64,000 bases of DNA from Thalassobius vesicularis (GTDB taxonomy: Bacteria; Pseudomonadota; Alphaproteobacteria; Rhodobacterales; Rhodobacteraceae), in the NCBI RefSeq assembly GCF_004799325.1, contig NZ_SSMD01000004.1, positions 124,001-188,000 on the forward strand, written 5' to 3'. Numbering within the stretch: the stretch's first letter is position 1; every line of letters starts with the position of its first letter. The notes under the pieces were generated by a model, which saw only the letters and a program-made list of their open reading frames with translations, did no database searches and was not told where the DNA came from. The position numbers and the translations under genes were made by a program. Below, one piece after another: positions 44,900-53,018 of the stretch.

Positions 44900-46078
44900 A
44901 TGCGCGCAGGTCTGGTGCTGCTTTGTGCGGCCTATGTGTTGAGTCAGTTCTATCGCTCGTTTCTGGCGGTGTTGACCAAGGTGTTGGAGCAGGATGTGGG
45001 CGCGGTGCCCGAGGATCTGGCCAATGCCTCGGGGCTGTGGTTCCTGACCTTTGCGGCAATGCAGATCCCGGTCGGCGCGGCGTTGGACCGGATCGGGCCG
45101 CGGCGCACGGCGGGGGTGTTGTTGCTGATCGGTGGGGCCGGGGGGGCGGCGCTGTTCGGAATGGCGACGCAGCCGGTGCATATCCTGTTGGCGATGGGGC
45201 TGATTGGCGTGGGTTGTTCGCCGGTGCTGATGGCCTCTTATTACATTTTCGCGCGCAATTACCCGGCACGGGTTTTTGCCACGCTGGCGGCGGTGCTGCT
45301 GGGCGTGGGCAGTTTGGGCAACCTGTTGGGGGCCTTGCCGATGGCGCGGGCGGCTGAGGTGTTAGGCTGGCGCGAGACCTTGTTCGGGCTGGCTGCTGTC
45401 AGTGCCGTGGTGGCGCTGGGGCTGCTGGTGACGGTGAAGGACCCCGAGCGCGTGGTACATGACCAGAAGGGCAGCGTGCTGGACCTGCTGAAGATGCCCG
45501 CCTTGTGGCTGATCTTTCCGCTGACCTTTGTGCAATATGCCCCTGCTGCGGGGCTGCGCGGGCTGTGGGTCGGGCCCTATCTGACGGATGTGTTCGGCTT
45601 TGATGCCGGGCAGGTGGGCAATGCGACGCTGGTGATGGGCGTGGCGATGATCCTGGGCACCTTTGCCTATGGGCCGCTGGACCGCATCCTGGGCACGCGC
45701 AAATGGGTGATTTTTGGTGGCAACCTGATCGGGGCCGTGGCCTTGGGCACGCTGTGGCTGCTGCCGGCGGGGAGCGCCTGGACCTCGGTCGCGCTGTTCG
45801 CGGCGGTCGGGTTCTTCTGCGCGGCTTATCCGATGATGATGGCGCATGGGCGCAGTTTCTTTCCGCCGCATCTGGTGGGGCGCGGGGTGACGCTTATGAA
45901 CCTGTTCTCGATCGGGGGGGTGGGCATATTCCAGGTGGTCACCGGCAAGGTCTATCGTGCCGCCAGTGTTGGGGCTGCAACCCCCGAGGTGCCATTCGAC
46001 GCGCTCTTTGCGTTGTTCTTTGGGGCTATGGTTGTGGGGCTGGCGCTATACCTGTTTTGCCGCGACCGTGTGGACTAG
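44900..46078 (+). CDS. MFS transporter
   Basis: A 392-residue major facilitator with about twelve hydrophobic segments. The intracellular loop between segments 2 and 3 reads ALDRIGPRRTAGVLL, the MFS A-motif in degenerate form, and GPLDRILGTRKWVI is its second-half counterpart. The N-terminus is very short (MRAGLVLLCAAYVLSQFYRSF). It has its own strong ribosome site (GGGAGGAGG). Substrate unknown; proximity to the importer operon may be coincidental, since a terminator-like repeat lies between. Confidence 0.87.
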   Translation: MRAGLVLLCAAYVLSQFYRSFLAVLTKVLEQDVGAVPEDLANASGLWFLTFAAMQIPVGAALDRIGPRRTAGVLLLIGGAGGAALFGMATQPVHILLAMGLIGVGCSPVLMASYYIFARNYPARVFATLAAVLLGVGSLGNLLGALPMARAAEVLGWRETLFGLAAVSAVVALGLLVTVKDPERVVHDQKGSVLDLLKMPALWLIFPLTFVQYAPAAGLRGLWVGPYLTDVFGFDAGQVGNATLVMGVAMILGTFAYGPLDRILGTRKWVIFGGNLIGAVALGTLWLLPAGSAWTSVALFAAVGFFCAAYPMMMAHGRSFFPPHLVGRGVTLMNLFSIGGVGIFQVVTGKVYRAASVGAATPEVPFDALFALFFGAMVVGLALYLFCRDRVD

Positions 46079-46146
46079 CAAAACCTCTTTAAACCTGCGT
46101 TCCCCTGCGGTATGGAGCCTCGTCCTAAACAAAGGAGTCGCTCGAA

Positions 46147-47169
46147 ATGGGCTATAAGGTCGTTGTTGCCGGTGCCACGGGGAATGTGGGCCGTGAAATG
46201 CTGAATATCCTGGCGGAACGTATGTTCCCGGTGGATGAAATTGCCGCTCTGGCCAGCCGGAAATCGCTGGGCACCGAGGTCAGCTTTGGCGACAAGACCA
46301 TCACTACCAAGGACCTGGACACTTTCGATTTCACCGGCTGGGATATCGCCCTGTTTGCCGTGGGTTCGGAAGCCACCAAAAAATACGCGCCCAAGGCGGC
46401 TGCCGCTGGCTGCGTGGTGATCGACAATTCGTCGCTGTATCGCTACGACCCGGAAATCCCGCTGATCGTGCCGGAATGCAACCCGCAGGCCATCCACGAT
46501 TACAAGAACAAGAACATCATCGCGAACCCCAACTGCTCGACCGCGCAGATGGTTGTCGCACTGAAGCCGCTGCATGACCGTGCCAAGGTCAAGCGCGTCG
46601 TCGTGTCGACCTACCAGTCGGTGTCGGGCGCGGGCAAGGACGGCATGGACGAGCTGTGGGAACAGACCAAGGCGGTCTATAACCCCACCGCGGACGTGCC
46701 GGCGAAGAAGTTCCAGAAGGAAATCGCCTTCAACGTGATCCCGCAGATCGACGTCTTCATGGAAGACGGCTCGACCAAGGAAGAGTGGAAGATGGTCGTC
46801 GAGACCAAGAAGATCGTCGACCCCTCGATCAAGGTCACCGCGACCTGTGTGCGCGTGCCGGTGTTCGTTGGCCACTCGGAAGCGATCAACATCGAGTTCG
46901 AAGAGTTCCTGGACGAAGACGAAGCACGCGACATCCTGCGGGAATCGCCGGGCATCATGGTGATCGACAAGCGTGAGCCGGGCGGCTACGTGACCCCGAA
47001 GGAATGCGTGGGCGACTACGCGACCTTCATCAGCCGGATCCGTCAGGACTCGACCGTCGAGAACGGCCTGAACCTGTGGTGCGTGTCGGACAACCTGCGT
47101 AAGGGCGCTGCCCTGAACGCCGTCCAGATCGCCGAGCTGCTGGGCCGCGAAGTGCTGAAAAAGGGCTGA
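46147..47169 (+). CDS. asd: aspartate-semialdehyde dehydrogenase
   Basis: A 340-residue ASADH. The NADP motif GATGNVGREML is at residues 9-19, the catalytic Cys in ANPNCSTAQMV near 130, and VSTYQSVSGAGKDGMDEL near 155. It reduces aspartyl phosphate to aspartate semialdehyde for lysine/diaminopimelate, threonine and methionine synthesis in the cytoplasm. AAAGGAG precedes the ATG at good distance. It is a single gene flanked by the MFS gene and a convergent terminator. Compared with its neighbours it uses more C-ending highly expressed codons, fitting a housekeeping gene. Confidence 0.95.
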   Translation: MGYKVVVAGATGNVGREMLNILAERMFPVDEIAALASRKSLGTEVSFGDKTITTKDLDTFDFTGWDIALFAVGSEATKKYAPKAAAAGCVVIDNSSLYRYDPEIPLIVPECNPQAIHDYKNKNIIANPNCSTAQMVVALKPLHDRAKVKRVVVSTYQSVSGAGKDGMDELWEQTKAVYNPTADVPAKKFQKEIAFNVIPQIDVFMEDGSTKEEWKMVVETKKIVDPSIKVTATCVRVPVFVGHSEAINIEFEEFLDEDEARDILRESPGIMVIDKREPGGYVTPKECVGDYATFISRIRQDSTVENGLNLWCVSDNLRKGAALNAVQIAELLGREVLKKG

Positions 47170-47194
47170 GGTCTCTCAGAACCTTGCCAAAAAG

Positions 47195-47228
47195 AAACGG
47201 GCGTCCAGTTGGGCGCCCGTTTGATTTT
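47195..47228. terminator. bidirectional intrinsic terminator
   Basis: AAACGGGCG pairs with CGCCCGTTT (9 bp) around a 10-base loop, flanked by A-rich and T-rich runs (TTTGATTTT). It serves the convergent asd and carbonic anhydrase genes. Confidence 0.87.
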
Positions 47229-47252
47229 GTGGGGTCTGCAGCGGGTCGTTAA

Positions 47253-47903
47253 TCAGATGACCTTGAACGTGTCCTCGGCCGGAAGGTACTGCTCCAGCGT
47301 GCCCTCGCCGATGTCGTTCCACAGACCGTGCAGCGACAGGTCGCCCTTTTCCACGGCTTCCCGAACGAAGGGGAACGTCATCAGGTTGTCGAGCGAGGTC
47401 AGCACCGCCTGCTTTTCCAGGGCGCGCTTGCGTTCGGCCTCGTCGGCGATGTCTTTCACCTTTTCAAAGCCGGGGCGCAGGATGTCCATCCAGCGGCCCA
47501 CGAACGAGGATTTCTCCTCCAGCGCCGGGGCGTGGCCGGTGCACATGTCGTGGCAACCCGCGACGCCGCCGCATTGCGAATGCCCCATCACGACGATGTG
47601 CGACACCTTCAGCGCCGTCACCGCGTATTCCACCGCGGCCGAGGTGCCGTGCTGCTGGCCGTCGGGCTCGTAGCTGGGCACCAGGTTGGCAATGTTGCGG
47701 TGGATGAAGAATTCGCCCTGATCTGCGCCGAAGATCGCGGTCACATGGACCCGGGAATCGCAGCACGAGATGACCATCGCGCGGGGGCGCTGGCCCTCGT
47801 CCGCCAAGCGGCGATACCAGCTCTGGTTCTCTGAGTAGGTGGTTGCTTTCCAACCGTGATACCTTTGGACCAGATAGCTGGGCAGGGGCTTGGCGTTGTG
47901 CAT
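47253..47903 (-). CDS. beta-carbonic anhydrase
   Basis: A 216-residue beta-class carbonic anhydrase. Zinc ligands are Cys47, His108 and Cys111 (SCCDSR and MGHSQCGG), and the Asp49/Arg51 dyad is intact. It interconverts CO2 and bicarbonate. In a Calvin-cycle organism it may help supply CO2 to form II RubisCO or bicarbonate to carboxylases, though it is 20 kb from the cbb operon and transcribed alone. It converges on asd and diverges from the Hpt-like gene with a 155-base gap. Confidence 0.94.
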   Translation of the reverse strand: MHNAKPLPSYLVQRYHGWKATTYSENQSWYRRLADEGQRPRAMVISCCDSRVHVTAIFGADQGEFFIHRNIANLVPSYEPDGQQHGTSAAVEYAVTALKVSHIVVMGHSQCGGVAGCHDMCTGHAPALEEKSSFVGRWMDILRPGFEKVKDIADEAERKRALEKQAVLTSLDNLMTFPFVREAVEKGDLSLHGLWNDIGEGTLEQYLPAEDTFKVI

Positions 47904-47930
47904 GTCGTCGTCCTTGCGTCTCGTCTACTA

Positions 47931-47959
47931 TTGACCGAGTGAGATACCCCGCATTTAAC
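47931..47959 (+). promoter_or_regulatory. promoter of the Hpt-like gene
   Basis: TTGACC (47931-47936), a 17-base spacer and TTTAAC (47954-47959) lie about 100 bases ahead of the gene at 48059, giving a long leader. The spacing is ideal and the hexamers are moderate. Confidence 0.5.
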
Positions 47960-48058
47960 CAGTTTTCGAGGGAAAACAATTGTCCGCCTCAACCTTTTGG
48001 GAACCTCTTGCAGGGCAAGGTCCGCCCGGGCCGTGGGGGCCTGATATGGGGTGAGACC

Positions 48059-48439
48059 ATGAATTACGTAACTTTGATCGAGATGAACGAACCCGTTCGG
48101 CTGGATGCAGGGCAACTTGGCAACCTGTACCGCGAACTGGGCGATGTCGGTGCCGGAGAGGTGATCTGCCGCGCGCTGGACGAGGTGGCGCAGCGCCTGA
48201 CCGAGGCCGAGAAGCACTATTCCGATGGCCGCTTTCTGGACCTGCGCAAGACCACGCGCTCGTTGGTGGGCATATCCCGGCAGATGGGCATGCCCAAACT
48301 GGCGCGCGTCGCATGCGACGTGGTGGGCTGCATCGACCGGGGTGACCCAGTGGCCCTGGCCGCGACACTGGCCCGGCTTTTGCGCATCGGAGAGGGGTCG
48401 CTGACCGCCGTGTGGGAGTTGCAGGGCCAGTCGCTTTAG
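48059..48439 (+). CDS. Hpt-like helical protein lacking the phospho-histidine
   Basis: A 126-residue, mostly helical protein of unknown function. Residues 64-77 (KTTRSLVGISRQMG) align with the Hpt pattern A-H-x-L-K-G-x-x-x-x-x-G, but Arg67 stands where the phosphorylated His belongs and Val70 replaces the Lys. The following LARVACDVVGCIDRGDPVAL resembles the last Hpt helices. It may be a pseudo-phosphotransfer or docking protein. GGGGTGAG precedes the ATG. It lies 60 bases ahead of the M17 aminopeptidase gene and could be cotranscribed with it. Confidence 0.72.
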   Translation: MNYVTLIEMNEPVRLDAGQLGNLYRELGDVGAGEVICRALDEVAQRLTEAEKHYSDGRFLDLRKTTRSLVGISRQMGMPKLARVACDVVGCIDRGDPVALAATLARLLRIGEGSLTAVWELQGQSL

Positions 48440-48499
48440 CCCCCCTTGCAGGTGCCGACAATCGGCGTAGGCTGGGGTCACGCAACAATGGGGCCTCAG

Positions 48500-49885
48500 A
48501 TGACTATGACCTTTGCCGCGGCATCTTCGGATGCCATTCCCGTTCATGTTCTGGAGTCGGACGCCCTGCCTGCCTGGCTAGAGGCGCAGCCAACGCCGGT
48601 GCAGAACTGGGTGCGGGCCAGCGGGTTCAAAGGCAGCCTGGGGAAATCCCTGCTGATCCCCGACGCCAATGGCAAACCGGTCGCCGTTCTGGCGGGCTAT
48701 GGCTCGGCTGATCAGCGCAAGCGCGGGCGGTTCCATCTGGCCGCCGTCGCCGCCGCCCTGCCCGAAGGCATCTACCGCATCGCGGACGGTCTGCCCGAAG
48801 ACATGGCGCAAGAGGAGGCCCTGGGCTGGCTGCTGTCGGCCTACAGCTTTGGCCGCTATCACAAATCGCACGGCTCTTCGGCGCGGCTGGTTGCCCCCGA
48901 AGGCGTGGATGCCCCGCGGCTGGAGGTCATCGCCGCAGGCGAGCGTCTGACCCGCGACCTGATCAACACCCCCGCCAACGACATGGGCCCCCGCGCGTTG
49001 GAGCAGGCTGCCCGTGATCTGGCGGCCAGCCACGGTGCCTCGATCAAAGTGACGGTGGGCGAGGATCTTCTGGCGCAGAACTTCCCGATGATCCACGCCG
49101 TTGGCCGTGCTGCTGCCCAGCCGCCGCGCCTGATCGACATGACTTGGGGTGATACGGGGCCGTCGCTGGTGCTGGTGGGCAAGGGCGTTTGCTTTGATAC
49201 CGGCGGTCTGGACCTGAAATCCTCGACCACGATGGGGCTGATGAAAAAGGACATGGGCGGGGCGGCCACGGTGCTGGGTCTGGCCCATATGATTATGTCT
49301 CTGGGCCTGAACCTGCGCTTGCGCGTGCTGATCCCGGCGGTGGAAAACAGCGTTTCCTCCAACGCCTTCCGCCCCGGTGACATCCTGACCAGTCGCAAGG
49401 GCCTGACCGTCGAGATCAATAATACCGACGCCGAGGGGCGGTTGGTTCTGGCCGACGCGCTGGCGCTGGGGGCCGAGGGGCAACCCGACCTGATGCTGTC
49501 GATGGCCACTCTGACCGGCGCCGCCCGTGTGGCCGTCGGGCCGGACCTGTCGCCGTTCTTCACCGATGACGAGGCGCTGGCGACCTCGCTGTCCGCCGCC
49601 GCCACGCGTGTCGCCGATCCGGTCTGGCGTCTGCCGTTCTGGGACCCGTACGAGGCCGATCTGGAACCCGGCATTGCCGATCTGGACAACGCCCCCAAGG
49701 GCGGTTTCGGCGGGGCGATCACCGCCGCGCTGTTCTTGCGCCGCTTTGCCGGGGATGCTTGCCGCTACACTCATTTCGACATTTATGGCTGGTCCCCTTC
49801 CAGCAAACCGGCGCGGCCCAAGGGCGGTGTCGGGATGGGGGCCCGCGCCCTCTTGGAGGCGCTGCCCGAACTGCTGGGGATCTGA
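48500..49885 (+). CDS. M17 leucyl aminopeptidase family protein
   Basis: A 461-residue M17 aminopeptidase. The metal and active-site segments are GKGVCFDTGGLDLKSSTTMGLMKKDMGGAA near residue 228 and the signature NTDAEGRLVLADAL near 310. It removes N-terminal residues from peptides in the cytoplasm with two metal ions. The start is uncertain among ATGs at 48488, 48500 and 48506; 48500 is a compromise since no strong ribosome site decides. It leads directly into the NlpC/P60 gene (3 bases apart), suggesting a shared role in peptide or cell-wall fragment turnover. Confidence 0.92.
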   Translation: MTMTFAAASSDAIPVHVLESDALPAWLEAQPTPVQNWVRASGFKGSLGKSLLIPDANGKPVAVLAGYGSADQRKRGRFHLAAVAAALPEGIYRIADGLPEDMAQEEALGWLLSAYSFGRYHKSHGSSARLVAPEGVDAPRLEVIAAGERLTRDLINTPANDMGPRALEQAARDLAASHGASIKVTVGEDLLAQNFPMIHAVGRAAAQPPRLIDMTWGDTGPSLVLVGKGVCFDTGGLDLKSSTTMGLMKKDMGGAATVLGLAHMIMSLGLNLRLRVLIPAVENSVSSNAFRPGDILTSRKGLTVEINNTDAEGRLVLADALALGAEGQPDLMLSMATLTGAARVAVGPDLSPFFTDDEALATSLSAAATRVADPVWRLPFWDPYEADLEPGIADLDNAPKGGFGGAITAALFLRRFAGDACRYTHFDIYGWSPSSKPARPKGGVGMGARALLEALPELLGI

Positions 49886-49888
49886 CCG

Positions 49889-50734
49889 ATGGACCGCCGC
49901 CTGATCCCCGCCAACGCCCGCGTCGCCGCCGCCTTTCTGCGCGGCAAGGTCGAGGCACCGCGCTACGTCTCGGGGACCGAAAAGATGGTCGCGGTGCCGC
50001 TGGCCGACCTGCTGTCCGCCCCACATGGTCGCCGCGAACGGCAATTGCTGCTGGGCGAACGCGTCGCCATGTACGAAGAACGCGCGGGCTGGGCCTTTGT
50101 TCAGGCGGAGAAAGACGGCTATGTCGGCTACCTGCGCTTTGACCAGCTAGAGGAGCGCCGCCCCGCGACCCATTGGGTGATCGCGCGCGCCTCGCATCTG
50201 TACACCGAGCCGGATTTCAAAAGCCACGAGCGGATGTGCCTGTCGATGGGCTCTCAGTTTCGGGTGATCGGGGAAACCGCGCGCTTCTATGAAACGCCGC
50301 TGGGCTACATCCCCAAACCGCACCTGGCCGAGCTGTCAAAACTGGCCCGCGACCCTGTCGAAGTGGCCGAGCGTTATCTGGGCGTACCGTACCTGTGGGG
50401 CGGAAACTCGATCTGGGGGATTGATTGCTCGGGTCTGGTGCAGGCGGCCTGCTATGGCTGCGGCATTCCCTGCCCGGGCGACAGTGACATGCAACAGGCC
50501 AACGCGGGCCGCGTTCTGGCCGAGGATGTCCCGCTACGCCGGGGCGATCTGCTGTTCTGGAAAGGGCACGTCGCGCTGGTCGCCGGCAAGAACAAGCTGC
50601 TGCACGCCAACGCCCACCACATGGCCGTTGCGTGCGAGGATTTGGACGTCGCCCTCGCCCGGATCGAGGCGCAGGGGAGCGGCCCCGTCGTGGCTCGCCG
50701 CCGGTTGCCGACCGTGAAGAAAGACACAAGATGA
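49889..50734 (+). CDS. NlpC/P60 family cysteine hydrolase with SH3-like domains
   Basis: A 281-residue protein with two N-terminal bacterial SH3-like segments (about 25-145) and a C-terminal NlpC/P60 domain with Cys180 (GIDCSGLVQ), His227 (KGHVALV) and His239 (LHANAHH). Enzymes of this layout, such as gamma-D-glutamyl-L-diamino acid endopeptidases (YkfC type), cleave peptidoglycan peptides. No signal peptide is seen, so it probably works on recycled muropeptides in the cytoplasm. It follows the M17 aminopeptidase by three bases and overlaps the agmatinase-family gene by four, so the three form one transcription unit. Confidence 0.9.
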   Translation: MDRRLIPANARVAAAFLRGKVEAPRYVSGTEKMVAVPLADLLSAPHGRRERQLLLGERVAMYEERAGWAFVQAEKDGYVGYLRFDQLEERRPATHWVIARASHLYTEPDFKSHERMCLSMGSQFRVIGETARFYETPLGYIPKPHLAELSKLARDPVEVAERYLGVPYLWGGNSIWGIDCSGLVQAACYGCGIPCPGDSDMQQANAGRVLAEDVPLRRGDLLFWKGHVALVAGKNKLLHANAHHMAVACEDLDVALARIEAQGSGPVVARRRLPTVKKDTR

Positions 50735-51678
50735 ACGACCCGTTCTTCCATCCCGTCTCGGGGTTCGAGTTGCCGCGCTTTGCCGGGGTGCCCACGTTCA
50801 TGCGCCTGCCGCTGGTGCAGCCCGGCCATGACCGCTTTGGTGATGTCGATGTCGGCCTTATCGGTGTGCCGTGGGACAGCGGCACCACCAACCGCCCCGG
50901 TCCGCGTCATGGGCCGCGACAGATGCGCGATGCCTCGACCATGATCCGCGCTCAGCACCTGCTGTCCGGCGTGCGCCCGTTCGAAGCGATGAATTGCGCG
51001 GATCTGGGCGATGTCGGCCCCAATCCTGCCGACATACGGGACAGTATGGATCGGATCACCGCGTTCTACCGACAGGTCGTGGGGGCCGGTATCCGGCCGC
51101 TGACTGCGGGCGGCGATCACCTGACCACGCTGCCCGTTTTGCGCGCCGTTGCTGCGGACGGGCCGCTTGGGTTGATCCACTTCGACAGCCACACCGACCT
51201 CTACCACTCCTATTTCAACGGGCAGATGTACACCCACGGCACCCCCTTCCGCCGCGCCGTCGAAGAGGGGCTGCTGGACCCGCGCCGCATGGTGCAGATC
51301 GGCATTCGCGGCACGCAATACGATGGCGAAGATCTGGACTTCGCCAAGGCCGAGGGCATCCGCGTCATCACCATTGACGAGTTTCACGCCCGCGGCCCCG
51401 AGGACGTGATGACCGAGGCGCGAGAAATCGTTGGCGCCGCGCCCACCTATGTGTCTTACGACATCGACTTCGTGGACCCGGCCTTTGCCCCCGGCACCGG
51501 CACGCCTGAGGTTGGCGGGCCGAACTCGTACCAGGCGTTGCAAGTGGTGCGCGGGCTGAAAGGCGTGCAGATCGTGGGCGCGGATGTGGTCGAGGTGTCG
51601 CCGCCTTTCGATCAAAGCGGCGCCACGGCCTATCTGGCGGTGTCGATCATGTTCGAGATGCTCTGCGTCATGGCCTGA
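50731..51678 (+). CDS. agmatinase/arginase family ureohydrolase
   Basis: A 315-residue ureohydrolase with all manganese ligands: His130 in GGDH, Asp152/His154/Asp156 in FDSHTD, and Asp244/Asp246 in SYDIDFVDP. GTPEVGG near 258 is the conserved substrate region. It hydrolyses a guanidino compound (agmatine, guanidinobutyrate or similar) to urea and an amine. The start is the ATG at 50731 in the ATGA overlap with the NlpC/P60 gene. Exact substrate cannot be told; SpeB is possible but the assignment is kept at family level. Confidence 0.92.
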   Translation: MNDPFFHPVSGFELPRFAGVPTFMRLPLVQPGHDRFGDVDVGLIGVPWDSGTTNRPGPRHGPRQMRDASTMIRAQHLLSGVRPFEAMNCADLGDVGPNPADIRDSMDRITAFYRQVVGAGIRPLTAGGDHLTTLPVLRAVAADGPLGLIHFDSHTDLYHSYFNGQMYTHGTPFRRAVEEGLLDPRRMVQIGIRGTQYDGEDLDFAKAEGIRVITIDEFHARGPEDVMTEAREIVGAAPTYVSYDIDFVDPAFAPGTGTPEVGGPNSYQALQVVRGLKGVQIVGADVVEVSPPFDQSGATAYLAVSIMFEMLCVMA

Positions 51679-51696
51679 CCACGGCCCCGGATGCGA

Positions 51697-52623
51697 TCAA
51701 AACGGCAGGCCCTGCTTCAGCTTGGCCAGCGCCACCAACGCCCGATCGCGCGAGGTTTCCAGATCGTCCGGGTCGATTCCGGCGATCTCGGACTCCAGCC
51801 CTTGGACCAGTTGCGCGACCAGTTCGGGCGTCAGTTTCGGCTCGCCCAGGTCTTTCCACCGCGCCTCTTGCGTCGGGCCCAGATGGTCCAGGTAATGGCG
51901 ATAGCCGCCGGGTCCGCCACCCAGGTGATAGATCAGGTGCGGCCCCATCAGCGCCCACCGCATCCCCGGACCATACGCTATCGCACGGTCCACGTCGGCG
52001 ACGCTGGCGATCCCCTCTGCCACGATATTCACCGCCTCGCGATACAGGGCCGAGGTCAACCGGTTCGCCAGATGGCCGGGCCGTTCCTTTTGCACGCGGA
52101 TGGTGACGCGGTCCAGCGATTGGTAGAACGCCTCGGCCCGGATCAGCGCGTCGGTGTCGGTCTTTTGGCCGGCGACCAGCTCGACCAACGGCACCAGGTG
52201 CGGCGGGTTCATCGGATGCGCCACAAGGATGCGGCCGGGATGGCGGGCCTGCGCCTGAATGTCCGACGCCATCAGCGAGGACGTGGACGAGGCGATCAGC
52301 ACGTCGGGCGCAAGTGTGGTCTCGGCCAACGCGACGATCTGCTGTTTCGGCCCGATCCGGTCCGGCCCGCATTCCTGCACGAACTCGGCCCCCGCGCAGG
52401 CAGTGGCGATGTCCTGCGTGAAGGACAGCCTCTCTAGCGGTGCCACGTCGGGCAAATCCGGAGTCAGCTGCGCAAGATGCGGCCATGCCTTGCGGATGAA
52501 ATCGCGCACGTAGTCCGGCGCGGCGGGGTTCGGGTCGGCCACATGTGCCGAGTGTCCATGCGCCAGGAACAGCGCGGCCCAGCTGGCCCCGATCAGGCCG
52601 CCGCCAAGAATTGCAATCTGCAT
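51697..52623 (-). CDS. 3-hydroxyacyl-CoA dehydrogenase-like protein (carnitine dehydrogenase/lambda-crystallin type)
   Basis: A 308-residue NAD-dependent dehydrogenase with the Rossmann motif ILGGGLIGASWAALFLAHG at the N-terminus and the 3-hydroxyacyl-CoA dehydrogenase C-terminal domain (RPGHLANRLTSALYREAVNIV; YGPGMRWALMGPHL). Single-domain proteins of this kind include L-carnitine dehydrogenase and L-gulonate dehydrogenase (lambda-crystallin). The HPMNPPHLVPLVELV segment carries the catalytic His. It converges on the ureohydrolase gene and is followed upstream by DUF2794 with two bases between, so both may be cotranscribed. Confidence 0.9.
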   Translation of the reverse strand: MQIAILGGGLIGASWAALFLAHGHSAHVADPNPAAPDYVRDFIRKAWPHLAQLTPDLPDVAPLERLSFTQDIATACAGAEFVQECGPDRIGPKQQIVALAETTLAPDVLIASSTSSLMASDIQAQARHPGRILVAHPMNPPHLVPLVELVAGQKTDTDALIRAEAFYQSLDRVTIRVQKERPGHLANRLTSALYREAVNIVAEGIASVADVDRAIAYGPGMRWALMGPHLIYHLGGGPGGYRHYLDHLGPTQEARWKDLGEPKLTPELVAQLVQGLESEIAGIDPDDLETSRDRALVALAKLKQGLPF

Positions 52624-52625
52624 GA

Positions 52626-52970
52626 TCAGTCCACCGGTCGGATGAGTTTACGCTCCAGCACCCGCAGCACGGTTGGCAGGTCGTGGCCGCGTTTCAGCAC
52701 CTGCCCGTCGGTGCCGAACACCACGTACATGCCCTGACGCGCGCGCAACTTGGGGTGCTTTTCAATGCGGTAAAGCGGGTTTTCCGCAGTGCGCCGGAAC
52801 ACGGCGAACACCGCATGATCGCGCAGGTGCGAGATGCCGTAATCCCGCCATTCCCCGGCGGCGACCATGCGGCCATAAAGACCAAGGATCGCGCCCAACT
52901 CATGCCGGTCAAAGGCCACTTGCTCGGGCACTCCGGGGCGGGGAAAGGGGGTGGGAGTTTGCACGTTCAT
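52626..52970 (-). CDS. DUF2794 family protein
   Basis: A 114-residue protein matching the alphaproteobacterial DUF2794 family: VAFDRHELGAILGLYGRMVAAGEWRDYGI near residue 20 and YRIEKHPKLRARQGMYVVFG near 72. Function is unknown; it is cytoplasmic by appearance. The ATG at 52970 is chosen because the family starts there. It sits two bases upstream of the hydroxyacyl-CoA dehydrogenase-like gene on the same strand. Confidence 0.82.
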   Translation of the reverse strand: MNVQTPTPFPRPGVPEQVAFDRHELGAILGLYGRMVAAGEWRDYGISHLRDHAVFAVFRRTAENPLYRIEKHPKLRARQGMYVVFGTDGQVLKRGHDLPTVLRVLERKLIRPVD

Positions 52971-53018
52971 GGGTACAGAGTTGCGCCAAACGGGCCGCAA
53001 ATCAAGACAATGCGCGGA

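Noticed and set aside
43605-45269. 554-codon minus-strand frame over the second livM and MFS start
   Set aside because: Antisense artefact of GC-rich membrane protein genes; no recognisable motif or ribosome site.
44797-45357. Plus-strand frame ahead of and inside the MFS gene
   Set aside because: It is an out-of-frame shadow of the MFS gene, which has a strong ribosome site at its own start.
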